64,000 nt of DNA from Oikopleura dioica (Eukaryota; Chordata; Appendicularia; Copelata; Oikopleuridae). Position numbers and translations under genes: made by a program. The notes below the pieces were generated by a model. It did no database searches. It was given only the letters and a program-made list of their open reading frames with translations, and was not told the origin of the DNA. The stretch is taken from positions 11,227,001-11,291,000 of the forward strand of contig OU015567.1 of the NCBI GenBank assembly GCA_907165135.1. The letters run 5' to 3'. Of this stretch, positions 20,763 through 30,694 are shown in pieces. The number at the start of each line of letters is the position of its first letter. Within the stretch, counting starts at the first letter, position 1.

Positions 20763-22479
20763 ATGACAACATTTACTGACCCCATTAAGCAACTTGAAAT
20801 CATGCTCGAAGAAAGACGAACCGCATTAGAGGTTATGGAAGGTAAGCCATAGATCATTCAGGAAGTAAAGAAATATTTTTAGCGGCGCATGATGAGTGTA
20901 AAACAAAATACGAAAGAAAGCGACGACTCCATAAAATTTTCCTGCAAGACAAAAAAGTTTCCATCATCGGACTCGACAACAAAATACCATCAAAGAGCGA
21001 TAGAGAGAACGACACCATTTCGCACTGGTTTTTTAAACTTGGAATGTGCAAGAAACGTCATTTGATCGAATGGACAATCACGAATGAAACAAGATTGTTC
21101 ATGTATCGATATAACTTACTAACGGAGGAAGGAAAAAAGAAATTTCTCGAGGTAAGGCCCCTTAAAAAGAATAGAAAGCCAATAACATAACACTCAGAAA
21201 GAAACACAAGACATGGGAGAGTTTATCGAAGGCACGATACCAGAAGAAAAACAGGAAACCTTATGCAGATGCTGCGACAAAACGCGTAGAAAAAACAGGC
21301 GCTGGTATACGATGAACTGGGAATCCGCAAATTTACTGGTCGAGGAAAGATGTTGTCATATCGACGATGGAAAAGGAAAAAAATGGCTATACTTATATTA
21401 TGATTGTAAATATATAAAATTGAAAGCGAATAATCGAATAATATAAAGAAGATTGATTTTTTTTTCAATTAAAATAAGAGTGGCATATGTCCCGGAAGAA
21501 TGGATGGAAAGAGTATTGGAGAGTTTCTTTAAAAGGGAAATGAAAAGATGGATCGAAAAACTTTCAAAAACGTACGATCAAATGCTCAATAACGAAACGA
21601 ATCGTCTAGGTAATAAACATATTCAAATTCAATCTTTCGGATTGTTGAGAGCATATCTTTAGTTTATCCTAAAAATTTACTTCTTTAGTGCCTTTGCTTG
21701 ATCAATGCACAATGACAAACACCCGGAGAAATATAGGGCGAACTTCAAATCAGCTGACAATTGAACACCTCGGTGAATTCGGGAAACGATCACTTCCGCC
21801 GTGCATAAAAAATCTGATATACGGCCTAGAAAAGGATAAAAAATTAAAGCACAAGGTAAAAAAATGTTGTTTCAAATCGAAAGGCGAATAGGGACGACTG
21901 AACCTCTGGAGTTTCTTCTACAACAGTGGCCTACCGCTTGAGCAAGCGAAAAGATATTCATTGGAGAAGATGACAAAGAACGTAGAGAGCGAAGGAAGAA
22001 TCAAATATTATATCGAGCATGCCTATGGAAGAAAAAGGCTCAATATGCCAATAAGTAACAGATAATAAAAAAGAAAGAAAAGCCTTAAAAACTTATAAGG
22101 AAATTACACATGCGAAGAAAAAATTGCCAGCGAAGTGCAGTACAGATCCTATCACCATTGTCCATTCAAGGAACGGATTTAATTGGAATAAGTCGATTCC
22201 AGAGGCTAACAAAGGAATACACAAGAACAAAAAAATCCTTAAAAGGAAAAACGATACCTACGCCGTAACTTGCAAAAATGGAAAATGGAAGCCGGAGACA
22301 TCGAAGACATCTGTAATATGCAACTAACAACAACTAGCAAGACCATGTGCAAATTTGTTTTTCGACGCATCCATGCTGGACTTGGCAACGAAGAATTCGT
22401 AGATTACAAATCGCCAACAGAATATTTCGAAGCCAGTATTGCCCTAACAAAAGGCATTCACGATGTTCAATTAAAATAA
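20763..22479 (+). CDS. Primase large subunit-like protein (PRIM2 paralogue)
   Basis: About eight exons, roughly 420 residues (animal PRIM2 about 510). N-terminal domain: TISHWFFKLGMCKKRHL and ETRLFMYRYNLL match the HISHFILRLAYC / RFRFSIL region. C-terminal iron-sulfur domain: LPPCIKNLIYGLE, LWSFFYNSGLPLEQAKRY, IKYYIEHAYG, HHCPFK and SKTMCKF are in the expected order. Three of the four cluster cysteines are present; the fourth (in FFCES of human PRIM2) is replaced by YFEAS. One intron, 22171-22245, has a GA donor and AG acceptor; removing it joins CPFK to EKRYLRRNL as in the family. The protein stops shortly after the domain, without the PRIM2 tail. PRIM2 partners PRIM1 in primer synthesis. 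Confidence 0.8.
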
Positions 22480-22675
22480 TTATCAACTGCAAATATAGAA
22501 AAAAAAATTCCACCACTGAAAAAATCTTAAAGCGATAAGATTTAAATTCAGCATTCGAAGCGATAAAAAGCAGGGCAGAGAATTCTTAAAAAGACGCAGC
22601 AGAAAATCAAAACTTTGAAATTTTCAGAGTTAGTAACAGAGTGGGAATCGGAACAACTCGAATAAATGAAATAAA

Positions 22676-22713
22676 GGCACGCTCCGCGTGCGTATATAGA
22701 ATAAAGACAGAGA
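22676..22713 (+). repeat. Hairpin module, copy 6
   Basis: GGCACGCTCCGCGTGC, 14-nt spacer containing GTATATAG, then GACAGAGA. It is about 200 bp after the primase large-subunit stop. Confidence 0.85.
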
Positions 22714-22800
22714 ATGCAGCAAATAAACCGATTTATTTTCATCCGAAAATATTTAATTGAATGCTGATAGTTTAAATCAACCAATTCTCTAGAAAGTGAA

Positions 22801-22986
22801 GTGTTTCTCACCTAACTGAGAAGCGCAAAACAATTCTCAGTGTGTTTCTCAGACTCTAGAAAAATATTTGTTTACAGAAACTCAACCCCCTTTGGGCGTA
22901 TCAACTAAAAAAACAAATTTTTTCTAGAACCTGAGAAACAAACCAATTCATGTTTTGCGCTTCTCGGCTTAAGTGAGAAACACCAG
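22801..22986. mobile_element. MITE-like element with nested inverted repeats
   Basis: The left arm GTGTTTCTCACCTAA...AAGCGCAAAACA (22801-22832) is the near-exact reverse complement of 22951-22983. Inside them a second inverted pair (GTGTTTCTCAGACTCTAGA near 22841 and TTCTAGAACCTGAGAAACA near 22922) makes a nested hairpin. The total length is about 185 bp with no coding capacity, as expected for a MITE. Confidence 0.6.
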
Positions 22987-23614
22987 TTTCTCTAGAAAAT
23001 TCTTGATGTTCTTTTATGAATACGGATTTTAGTTTCTCTTTATGAAAAATTGATTTCTTCTACAAGCGAAATAAATTCGTATCAAAATAATCCTTATGCA
23101 TCCGCAATTATATAACTTTTTTTTTACTAGTTATGCAAAAAAAAAAGGAAAAAAAAAACAGACGACAATGAGCTCTTTTCAACATAAGCTGCGCAAGTAT
23201 TGCAATAGTGCTCAGCGTCGATAAGATTAGACAGAGAATTTTATTTGCCGCTAAAAAAGCATCGTTAGACACAGCACAAAAATAAGAATGTGTCATTGTT
23301 GAGCGGGAAGCGCCGACTTTGGAGATTACAATGGCAGGGCAGACATGATTTGAGGCAACCTTGTCCCCATCAATCCTCCGCAAGCATCAATCGATTCCTT
23401 AAGAGTTTTTACGCAAAATAGATTACTTGCAAAGTAATAGAAATTTACACAATCTTTAAAATAAAAGAAATGATTTTCCCTCCGGGAAACGCATAGAATT
23501 TCCACGCATGCTTCTCAGGCTCATAAAGAATAAATATTAAAATAAATTAAAACCCTTATTGGCAAATAAAAATCAAAACAAATTCTAACTAGAGCATAAG
23601 AAACATAACGAAAA

Positions 23615-23650
23615 TGTTTTGCGCTTCTCGGCTTAAGTGAGAAACACCAG
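23615..23650 (+). repeat. Extra copy of the MITE-like right arm
   Basis: 36 nt identical to 22951-22986 (from TGTTTTGCGC to GAAACACCAG), followed in both places by a TCTAGA-containing segment. A looser copy (CCAAGAAGCGCAAAA) lies near 23739. Confidence 0.75.
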
Positions 23651-24052
23651 ATTTTCTAGAGAAGTTTTGTTGTGAAATTGCTAGCAGATCGAATGACTTA
23701 CGAAACTCACACAACAAATTTGCTTTTCTCATCCTGTCCAAGAAGCGCAAAATTTGACAGAGCTCATTACGGCTCTATTTAAATATTCACATAAATCTTA
23801 CTTGTATGGTATCATGCATTTATTTGGTAACCAGACGACTCATGAGTAAACATTCTAAATAAAAAAAAGTAATGTACTTATTGTCTTTCTTATCTTCAGT
23901 CTGATGCATTCTAAAGTAAGCTGTGCAAAACAATAACAGACGTCAGTCAAATCGAAAATAATGATTGAAGCATAAATTCAGGGGCAGTCTAGGTAGAATC
24001 AGTAACTGCTTCTTCTTTGTTTGTATATTGATCGATTGAAAATATTATTTTC

Positions 24053-24536
24053 CTACCTTGACCGCTTCGTAATTGAATTGAATTGAACGAGATTATTGCT
24101 TAACACCTCAAACTTTCCGTGTAGAAGGTTAATTGCCTTAACCTTGTTCATGACGAGCTTCATCGCCTGGAAACATTCATCTCTATCCATTGCTCTGATT
24201 ATGACCTATAATTCATAAAACTATTGAACAACCAAAAAAAAAAACAAGATTACCCCAGCTCTTTTCAACATTTGACGGAAAACGTCCTTGAGAGAATTCT
24301 CGTTATTCACGAGTTGTTTCGCCAACTCGCTGCTTATCTTCTTCTCGACCTCATTGCTCCCGCCCCTTGAAGATTATGAGTATAGCCCGTTTATAGTTAA
24401 CTTACAAATGATAATTAACCCGAGCGATGAGACGATTCACTCGTCCAATTAATAGTTGGAGACGCCCAAATGGTGGAAGCGCGTTGAGTAAGTCCTCTCG
24501 AGAAAAGTCAGGTTGTTGATTATGCGAACATGACAT
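24053..24536 (-). CDS. Small all-helical protein
   Basis: Three exons on the minus strand with GT-AG introns give about 138 residues. The protein looks entirely helical: FSREDLLNALPPFGRLQLL, EKKISSELAKQLVNN and DECFQAMKLVMNKVKAINLL. It has no Cys cluster or membrane segment and I do not recognise a family. It lies downstream of, and on the same strand as, the RFC1-like gene, whose stop is 326 bp upstream of this ATG. A hairpin module sits between them. Confidence 0.55.
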
Positions 24537-24861
24537 AGCAACCGAGTCTTAAAAATTAATTTTAAATTATCTAATAGATAAATTTGTAGATGGCACGCTC
24601 CGCGTGCAAATATATTCATGACAGAAAAAAACCGATATAAGAAGAAGAGTAAATTCATAGCAGATTCTTTTCAACAGAGCAAATCATCTTCGTTGCTTTG
24701 TGAAACTACAAGCAGACGTCTTGAAAACTTGAGAATAACAGAAAAGTATTTAACAGGTCTTCTTTTTCTGGGGGTTAGATTGGGTATTGGTGAACGAAGA
24801 AACGGTAGATTTACTTAAACAAAAACATGTTTAAAGAAATGAACTTCAAGAGAAAAAAAAA
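24537..24861. other. Spacer with hairpin module
   Basis: Contains hairpin module copy 7 and no recognised coding sequence. Confidence 0.45.
24592..24627 (+). repeat. Hairpin module, copy 7
   Basis: GGCACGCTCCGCGTGC, 12-nt AT-rich spacer, GACAGAAA. It lies about 55 bp upstream of the start of the minus-strand helical gene. Confidence 0.85.
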
Positions 24862-27800
24862 TTACCCGTCTTTAGAGGGCCCACAATGGTCACTGGAATC
24901 GCTCAAATCAACCTCCTTCGAATCATCTGCTTGTGCGAGGGAAAAGGGAGTAAGAACAAGTGATGAATTCAGTTTTTTGGTTGCGGCGGTCTTGATTGCC
25001 CTTGGTAGATCACAGAGAGGATGCTTTTTATTCGGCCAACGGGTAAGTTCGATGACATTATCGATGTCACTCTTCGCCAAACTGATAAAAGGAGTATTAT
25101 AAACAAAAAGACAGAATAACCTGTGTCCATTCATCAATTGAGCAATATTTTTCACTGCTTCATCGACCGTTAAAAGCTTTGTAGACGCATTTAACAAAAA
25201 CTGACAGTAGAGATCTTTGAAGCTCGGTCCAAAATAACAGGCGATATCAGAGCGAGAATAATACCAACTTGACCGAGCGTGGGACGAAAGTAATGCTAAA
25301 TAAATAAGTACGTGCAAAGAAACAAAAAAAAAAAACTTACTCGCAGTCCTCCCGTTTTTCATATAGGAAGAACTATTTTTCAAGGCAGAAGGAAATTTCA
25401 TAAGCGAACGATCGATAGAACCATCGATATAGCATCCGGGAAGACGAGAGAGTGTGGATAGGGTATCGCGTAAATCGTAGCGATGGCGTTTCGTCATCAA
25501 TGTTTCCATTATGTCGCATGAAGAAAGGGAGTTTGCGGCGAGAGATAATTTTTCCTATGAACAAGTAATAAATAGAGAAAACCTTTTATAACCTGATTGG
25601 AGAAACGCTGTTCGGGAACGACCCTTCCGTAGTTTTCAAACACCATGTTCAACATGAGATCAGGATAACAATCATATAATCTGTCCATTTCAGCGAGCTT
25701 GTCGTCGAGAGAATCCGTCGCATTGAAAATGTTCCCTTCCAAATAACGCGTCGAAGCTTCAAATAAATGGGGTTTCTTGTCTTTCAAACTTGCATGGAAC
25801 ATCGATTCAGAAACAGGTTGCGAATCTACAAGGCCAAATATAAGTAATTTATTTTTTTTTTTTAAATTGCGATAAAAAAAAACCTTTATTGTCCCAGGCA
25901 AGCATATTTATTGTATTGATACATTGACGAACATCAAACTGGCAACGAAGTATTATTGCGCGAAGGCATTCATCGGGTATTGACAACTTCTCCACATAAG
26001 TAATTTTCCTTAAACGACCTAAAAATAATTCGAATTCGAAAATAAATGAGTACGAACCAAAAATCTGTGTCGAATTTAATGCTGGGAAGTGTAGTTCGTA
26101 CATATAACTCCGAAGACTTTTGAATTTAGGAGCGGAGCAATTATTCGCAATAGCAATTATGGGAATATCGGTGAGTTTTACAAGACTAGTAAACTCAGCA
26201 AGGCCACCACGGTCTTCACATCCGCAAATGCCGTCTACTTCATCCATGATCAATATATACTGATCGTTCATCGAGCTGATATTAACATTACTATAAAGAG
26301 GTACTACAGAAAAAAAACTACAGAAAAAATTTGAATCGACATTATAGTACCAAACTGAGAGCTTCGCAGACGACATCACGAATTGATTTTTTTCCGCGGT
26401 CATCGCTAAAAAACGCGTCAGAAAACAGCCGAGAATAAAAGAGCCGCGCATATGCAGAAAATTTTGTCCGTCTTACCTAGCATTAAATTCGATAACGTGA
26501 AAACCAGCTTCAGCCGCAACAACGTGTGCAGTGGAAGTCTTACCAATACCAGGAGGACCAAGTAGAAGAGCACCGCGTAAATGATTGCCAGAAACAACAG
26601 GTTGAAATTTCGATTTTCCGCGGTTCTTTGTTCCTTCCTCGAGGCTTGACTTCCAGTTTTTGAGCCAGGCGAGCAATTTAGCAGCGTTCGAAGACGAATG
26701 ATTTTGCCCAATTATATCTTTTATACGAGTTGGTTTATATTTGTCGACGTAAAGAACAGCGTGATGGTCCGGATCGCAGGATTTAGGCGGAGCTTCCAAT
26801 TGCATGCTAGAGTTTGAATGGAAAGAATTGTCGGCATCAAATCGTTCGGAAAAAGACGGGGAGGATCGTATAAGGTGAAAAAGAGCAGCCTCGTCAATAA
26901 TACTGACTTTTAAACGCTTAGCCTTCTCCAATTTACATTTTCCAGGATTGAGCCCAGCAACCAAATAATGAGTACTTAGAGATAAGAAAGAAGAAACGGT
27001 GCCGCCATGGGAAGTTATCAATGAAGTGAGTTGAGGTCGATTCATGCTATCGCCGTCTCCAGTCAGAACAAAAGTGAATCCAGCTAGACATTTTCGTTTG
27101 CCCTGAGGAATAATCCGAGAGCCAGGATTCCTTGCAAGACCAATACTATGCCATGGATGATTCAACATTTTATTTTCCGGGAGTGAACTCGTGCAGGGGG
27201 CAGCCGCGGAAACATTAGAAATGTCGGCAAGAGCGGGGGAAGCATGAGTTGTAGTCGAATCAATAGCAGCGCAATTTTCCAGACCTGGCGCTTCTGAACC
27301 TTCAGCTTTTTCGTTAGACTCTAACGAAACTGGAGAACGGAGGTCATCGTTGAGAGTAGGACTTGTAGGCCGTGGCGATTGCTCGAAAACGACAGTATCT
27401 TCGTCTAGACAAACGAGATTTCTCGAATCAGTAGAATGGTAGTTTTTTGGACCATACACATCCGAACCTTCAGCTTTTTCGATAGAAGCAGTAGCGTTTT
27501 GAAAACGAGGGTCCTCCTTGACAGAAGCTGAATCGGAGGTTGCACCAGGTGTAGGACTTGCAAGACGAAGCGATTGTTTGAGGACGATAGTATCATCTTC
27601 TAGACTGACAAAATTTCTCGAATGGGTAGCAGTGCAGTTACCAAGAACAGACACATCCGAAGCTTCAGCTTTATCGACTGACACTGAATTAATTGGAGAA
27701 CGAGTGCCTTCGTTGACATATGCAGAATTAGATGATGAACCAAGAGTAGGACTAGCGGGCCGATAAGGTTGGTTGATTACCACAGTATCATCTTCTAGGT

Positions 27801-29002
27801 TGCCTAAATATGATGATTATCAGATTAAAGACAATTCTCGTACCAATTAAATAAGGAGGTTCTTCTGAACCAGAATCAACTGATCTGGCAGACGAGGAGA
27901 TATGAGCAGACGCCAACTTGTTATTTGAACCCGCGTTCGAATCAGTTTTGGAGATGTCAGCATTGATCTTTTGTTCGTTCCGTTTTCCATCGTTATCACG
28001 ATTGGGCGAAATTTGCGGAGAAGTGCTTATAACTGAGCCAATTTCACAGGATCTTCGAGACAAAGAAGCACGAACAGGAATTGACTCATGAGGTATATCG
28101 AATGAACTAGGATCGATTATGCCCGCCAGACGTCCGATCGAAACCCGACATTTTTTTATTTTTTTGTAGAATTCCGTCAACCTCACAATTAGAAGCGCGA
28201 ATTTAAGTAAACCAAATCTAATCAATTTTTTTTCGGCTCTTTTATGAGGTCGATTCAGAGTATTGTCCGACGAACCTCGATCCAGATTCCGGGGACATAT
28301 TCGATCCTAGGGGTGAAGATCTAATAAGGGTGAAAACAATATCTTCGTCGATGACAGCGATTCCATACGCTTCAGCCCGTTTTTCATTGAAGATACCAAA
28401 CGCGTCACCAGCGACGACATAGTTTACATTTTGAGAGAAGGCAGTGGTAACAGTTCCACCAAAAGAAATGATTAAACAGCGTAGCGCGCCTTCGTCCAAT
28501 TTACGACCACTTCCCGAAAGAAGAAAGACCTCACCAAATAGACAATTGGGAACGCCTTCGATGTGGTCGCGAAAGGCATCTTCATAGAAATTTTCCTTGA
28601 AAACAGCATTCATGTCGATGAGAGAAATAGGAGGCAACACAACATCGAAACTCATTCCAGGGGCGTTATTCGGGATGATAGAGTTACCCACAGGAATATC
28701 ATCGTAACTAACTTCTTTGTGGACAATGAAGTTGGAATCAGCAAGGTTAGGTCGACGCGAATCATTGTCTTGAGTAGTAGACACCGGAAAAATGAATCCA
28801 AGTGAACGAAGATCAGAAGAAAATAGAGCAGGGGGCGAAGTATTCTCTTTATCAGGAACGCCATCGACAGAAGCAGAGGAAGTTGATTGCTTTGAAAAGC
28901 TGGAATTAAAGTTGCAAATAACAGAATAAAAAAACCAGCCCTTTCCTTTGAGGAATCAGTTACAGATATAGAGATAAAACCAAGGTCAATTAAGCTCTTC
29001 AT
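24862..29002 (-). CDS. RFC1: Clamp loader large subunit (RFC1-like) with two BRCT domains
   Basis: Multi-exon minus-strand gene for the large subunit of replication factor C, which loads PCNA. In order: a short N-terminal region; a first BRCT (about 28560-28290, LISFGGTVTTAFS and YVVAGDAFG); a linker with three diverged units of about 60 residues starting LEDDT(V/I)V; a second BRCT (about 27095-26850, FTFVLTGDG, THYLVAGLNPGK); then the AAA+ module with Walker A GPPGIGKTSTAH, NASDDRGKKS, Walker B LIMDEVDG and EDRGG; and the RFC1 C-terminal collar. Animal RFC1 normally has one BRCT. Both BRCTs end in very similar IRSSP segments, suggesting internal duplication. The sequence is clearly diverged, so it may be a paralogue or this lineage's only RFC1. 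The first exon junction is uncertain. Confidence 0.85.
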
Positions 29003-29260
29003 TGCAAAGAAAACAGCAAGCGCACATCGATCCCTAAAACAGTCAAACTAAAAAAAAAGAAAAATTTTCTAGAAAAGAACTGTTTGTAGTTCTATTAAAC
29101 AAGCAAAAAAGGGTAAAATATACTTAAAGAAAGAAACTTTCTAGAATATTGTTGTTTTTTAACGCAAAAGGTTGTCTCCCTCACATCACATACATAGGAA
29201 TATATAGGCTGGAAAAATGAGACAAAGCACCAGTAGCAAACGTAAAAATTTGTGAATAAG
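29003..29260. promoter_or_regulatory. Shared divergent promoter region of RFC1-like and H4 genes
   Basis: The two start codons face away from each other across 258 bp. No canonical TATA box or histone-type element is obvious; near 29200 there is a TATATAGG sequence suitably placed for the H4 gene. Co-regulation of a loader and a histone in S phase is an inference from this layout. Confidence 0.35.
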
Positions 29261-29572
29261 ATGTCCAGCGCAGAAACAAGTGGCAATAATGTCGTCAAGA
29301 GCGGCTTCAAGCGCCACAGAAAGGTGCTGAAGGATAACATTCTTGGCATCACCAAAGCCGACATCCGTAGGCTTGCCCGACGAGGCGGGATTACGCGCAT
29401 GTCGGCCGAGGTAAACGACCTGGCCAGGGAAATTATAAGGTCCGACCTTATGGACCTCGTCAGTGACGCCATCACCTACACCACACACGCCAACAGAAAG
29501 ACAATCGTAGCCCTTGACGTTGTCTATGCACTCAAGAGACAAGGCCGTCAACTCTACGGATTTGGGGGATAA
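29261..29572 (+). CDS. Strongly divergent histone H4 variant
   Basis: Single exon of 103 residues, exactly the H4 length. Conserved blocks: [23 protein letters not shown], a TYT-HA-RKT core and the C-terminal [16 protein letters not shown]. The tail is replaced: [16 protein letters not shown] instead of the Gly/Lys-rich H4 tail, removing Arg3 and the acetylatable Lys5, Lys8 and Lys12 while keeping the Lys16 context. The second helix is also rewritten ([19 protein letters not shown]). H4 is normally almost invariant, so this is a specialised variant. A consensus histone 3' stem-loop follows 25 nt after the stop, showing it belongs to the replication-dependent class. Lineage-specific histone variants are known in appendicularians. 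Confidence 0.85.
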   Translation: MSSAETSGNNVVKSGFKRHRKVLKDNILGITKADIRRLARRGGITRMSAEVNDLAREIIRSDLMDLVSDAITYTTHANRKTIVALDVVYALKRQGRQLYGFGG

Positions 29573-29596
29573 AATCCTACCAAAGTCTTCAAAACA

Positions 29597-29612
29597 GGCC
29601 CTTTTAAGGGCC
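29597..29612 (+). promoter_or_regulatory. Histone mRNA 3' stem-loop
   Basis: GGCCCTTTTAAGGGCC: 6-bp stem and 4-nt loop matching the metazoan histone 3'-end consensus, flanked by ACA on the left and ACAAAT on the right. It is the binding site for stem-loop binding protein, giving a non-polyadenylated mRNA. Confidence 0.9.
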
Positions 29613-30171
29613 ACAAATACAATAAAGTTGTCTTTACAGCACAGAAGAAAGAATGAAAGAAATAAATAACAAAAATACTCTAGAAAAATGAAAGAATTCA
29701 CAATATATAAATAGTCGTAAATGATAAAATGACTCACCCGACGTGGACCAATGAGAGCGCACAAGCGCCGGTGCACCAGGAGCGAGAAAAATCCAATTTT
29801 ACTAGCTTCGCCCAATAGATCTAGAGCATAAGTGAAGGAAAATTAGAGAATGCCTTTCAACGCTTCTGCCAAAGCGAAATTAGGCAAAAATTAGAGAATA
29901 TCCGTCACTTATGAACTAAATCGAATCGAGCACCCATTTTTGACCTTAGTATAAAACGAAAGAACGCATTTATTAGCGAAGGAGTAAAAATTTTTTCGAC
30001 AACGCTTCTGCCAAAGCAAGGTCGACATAAAAATACAAGAATAAGAGTACTCTATCGCTAATAATCGCATCTTCCACAAAAAATTTTGCTCGATTATTTT
30101 ATCACAACTAACTTCTGCCAAAGTAATTTGAGATAGAATATTCGAGCTGAGTACAATATAAAACGATTACA

Positions 30172-30373
30172 AAAAAAAGCTATAGGTCTCACCAGAATGT
30201 AGCCCTTGAGGAAACGCCCACAACCTCCCACCCTCCCCAAAAATACACCTCTTTTTTATACTTCGAATAACAAACATATAAAAAATTGGGGCAAAAAAAG
30301 CCGCAGGTCTCACGAGAATGTAGCCCTTGAGGAAACGCCCACAACCTCCCACCCCCTCCCCAAAAATACACCT
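30172..30373 (+). repeat. Direct duplication of about 80 bp
   Basis: Copy 1 (30172-30250) and copy 2 (30293-30373) share GAATGTAGCCCTTGAGGAAA, the CCCACAACCTCCCACC run and CCCCAAAAATACACCT, with only a few differences, separated by about 42 bp. Confidence 0.8.
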
Positions 30374-30392
30374 GTTGAAAAAGTTCGGGAGG

Positions 30393-30408
30393 GGCGCGCT
30401 CCGCGCGC
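30393..30408 (+). repeat. Hairpin module, copy 8 (compensated variant)
   Basis: GGCGCGCTCCGCGCGC: relative to the other copies one stem pair has changed from A-T to G-C on both sides, so pairing is kept. The tail after a 12-nt AT-rich spacer (GACGCACA) is degenerate. Confidence 0.7.
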
Positions 30409-30490
30409 GTATATATTAAGACGCACAAATAGAGGGTATTAGAATTAGGGAAGGCGGAGCAGGAAGTTGAGCAGGCCGGCTGGAGGAAGT

Positions 30491-30694
30491 GGCACGCTTC
30501 GCGTGAACCCTGTTGTAAGTGGAGGAATTGGCACGCTTCGCGTGAACCCTGTCGCTAGAAATGGCACGCTTCGCGTGAACCCTGTCGCTGGAATTGGCAC
30601 GCTTCGCGTGAACCCTGTCGCTGGAATCGGCACGCTTCGCGTGAACCCTGTCGCTGGAATTGGCACGCTTCGCGTGAACCCTGTCGTTGGAATT
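30491..30694 (+). repeat. 33-bp minisatellite carrying a hairpin
   Basis: Six units begin at 30491, 30530, 30563, 30596, 30629 and 30662 (spacing 39 then 33 each). Each starts GGCACGCTTCGCGTGAACCC, which contains a CACGC-TTC-GCGTG hairpin close to the dispersed module. Because 33 is a multiple of three, long frames with 11-residue repeats appear on both strands; I do not call them genes. Confidence 0.85.

Larger units (their letters stand above)
22480..24052. other. Repeat-rich intergenic region
   Basis: Contains a hairpin module (22676), an inverted-repeat element (22801-22986), an extra copy of its arm (23615-23650) and AT-rich DNA. I found no coding sequence with conserved features. Confidence 0.5.

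Noticed and set aside
8800-22480. Integrated giant virus or other large DNA virus as source of the replication genes
   Set aside because: The primase subunits are of the eukaryotic PRIM1/PRIM2 type, every gene has short spliceosomal introns at animal-like positions, and no capsid, packaging or viral polymerase gene is seen. Host duplication is simpler.
29653-29815. Minus-strand frame antisense to the H4 3' region
   Set aside because: It is a shadow of low-complexity AT-rich DNA; the H4 gene and its stem-loop explain the region.
29823-29911. Small inverted repeat (CATAAGTGA/TCACTTATG) as a MITE
   Set aside because: The paired arms are only 9 nt and the interior shows nothing more; too weak to call.
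30491-30694. CRISPR-like array
   Set aside because: Units are directly tandem with no unique spacers, and the genome is animal.
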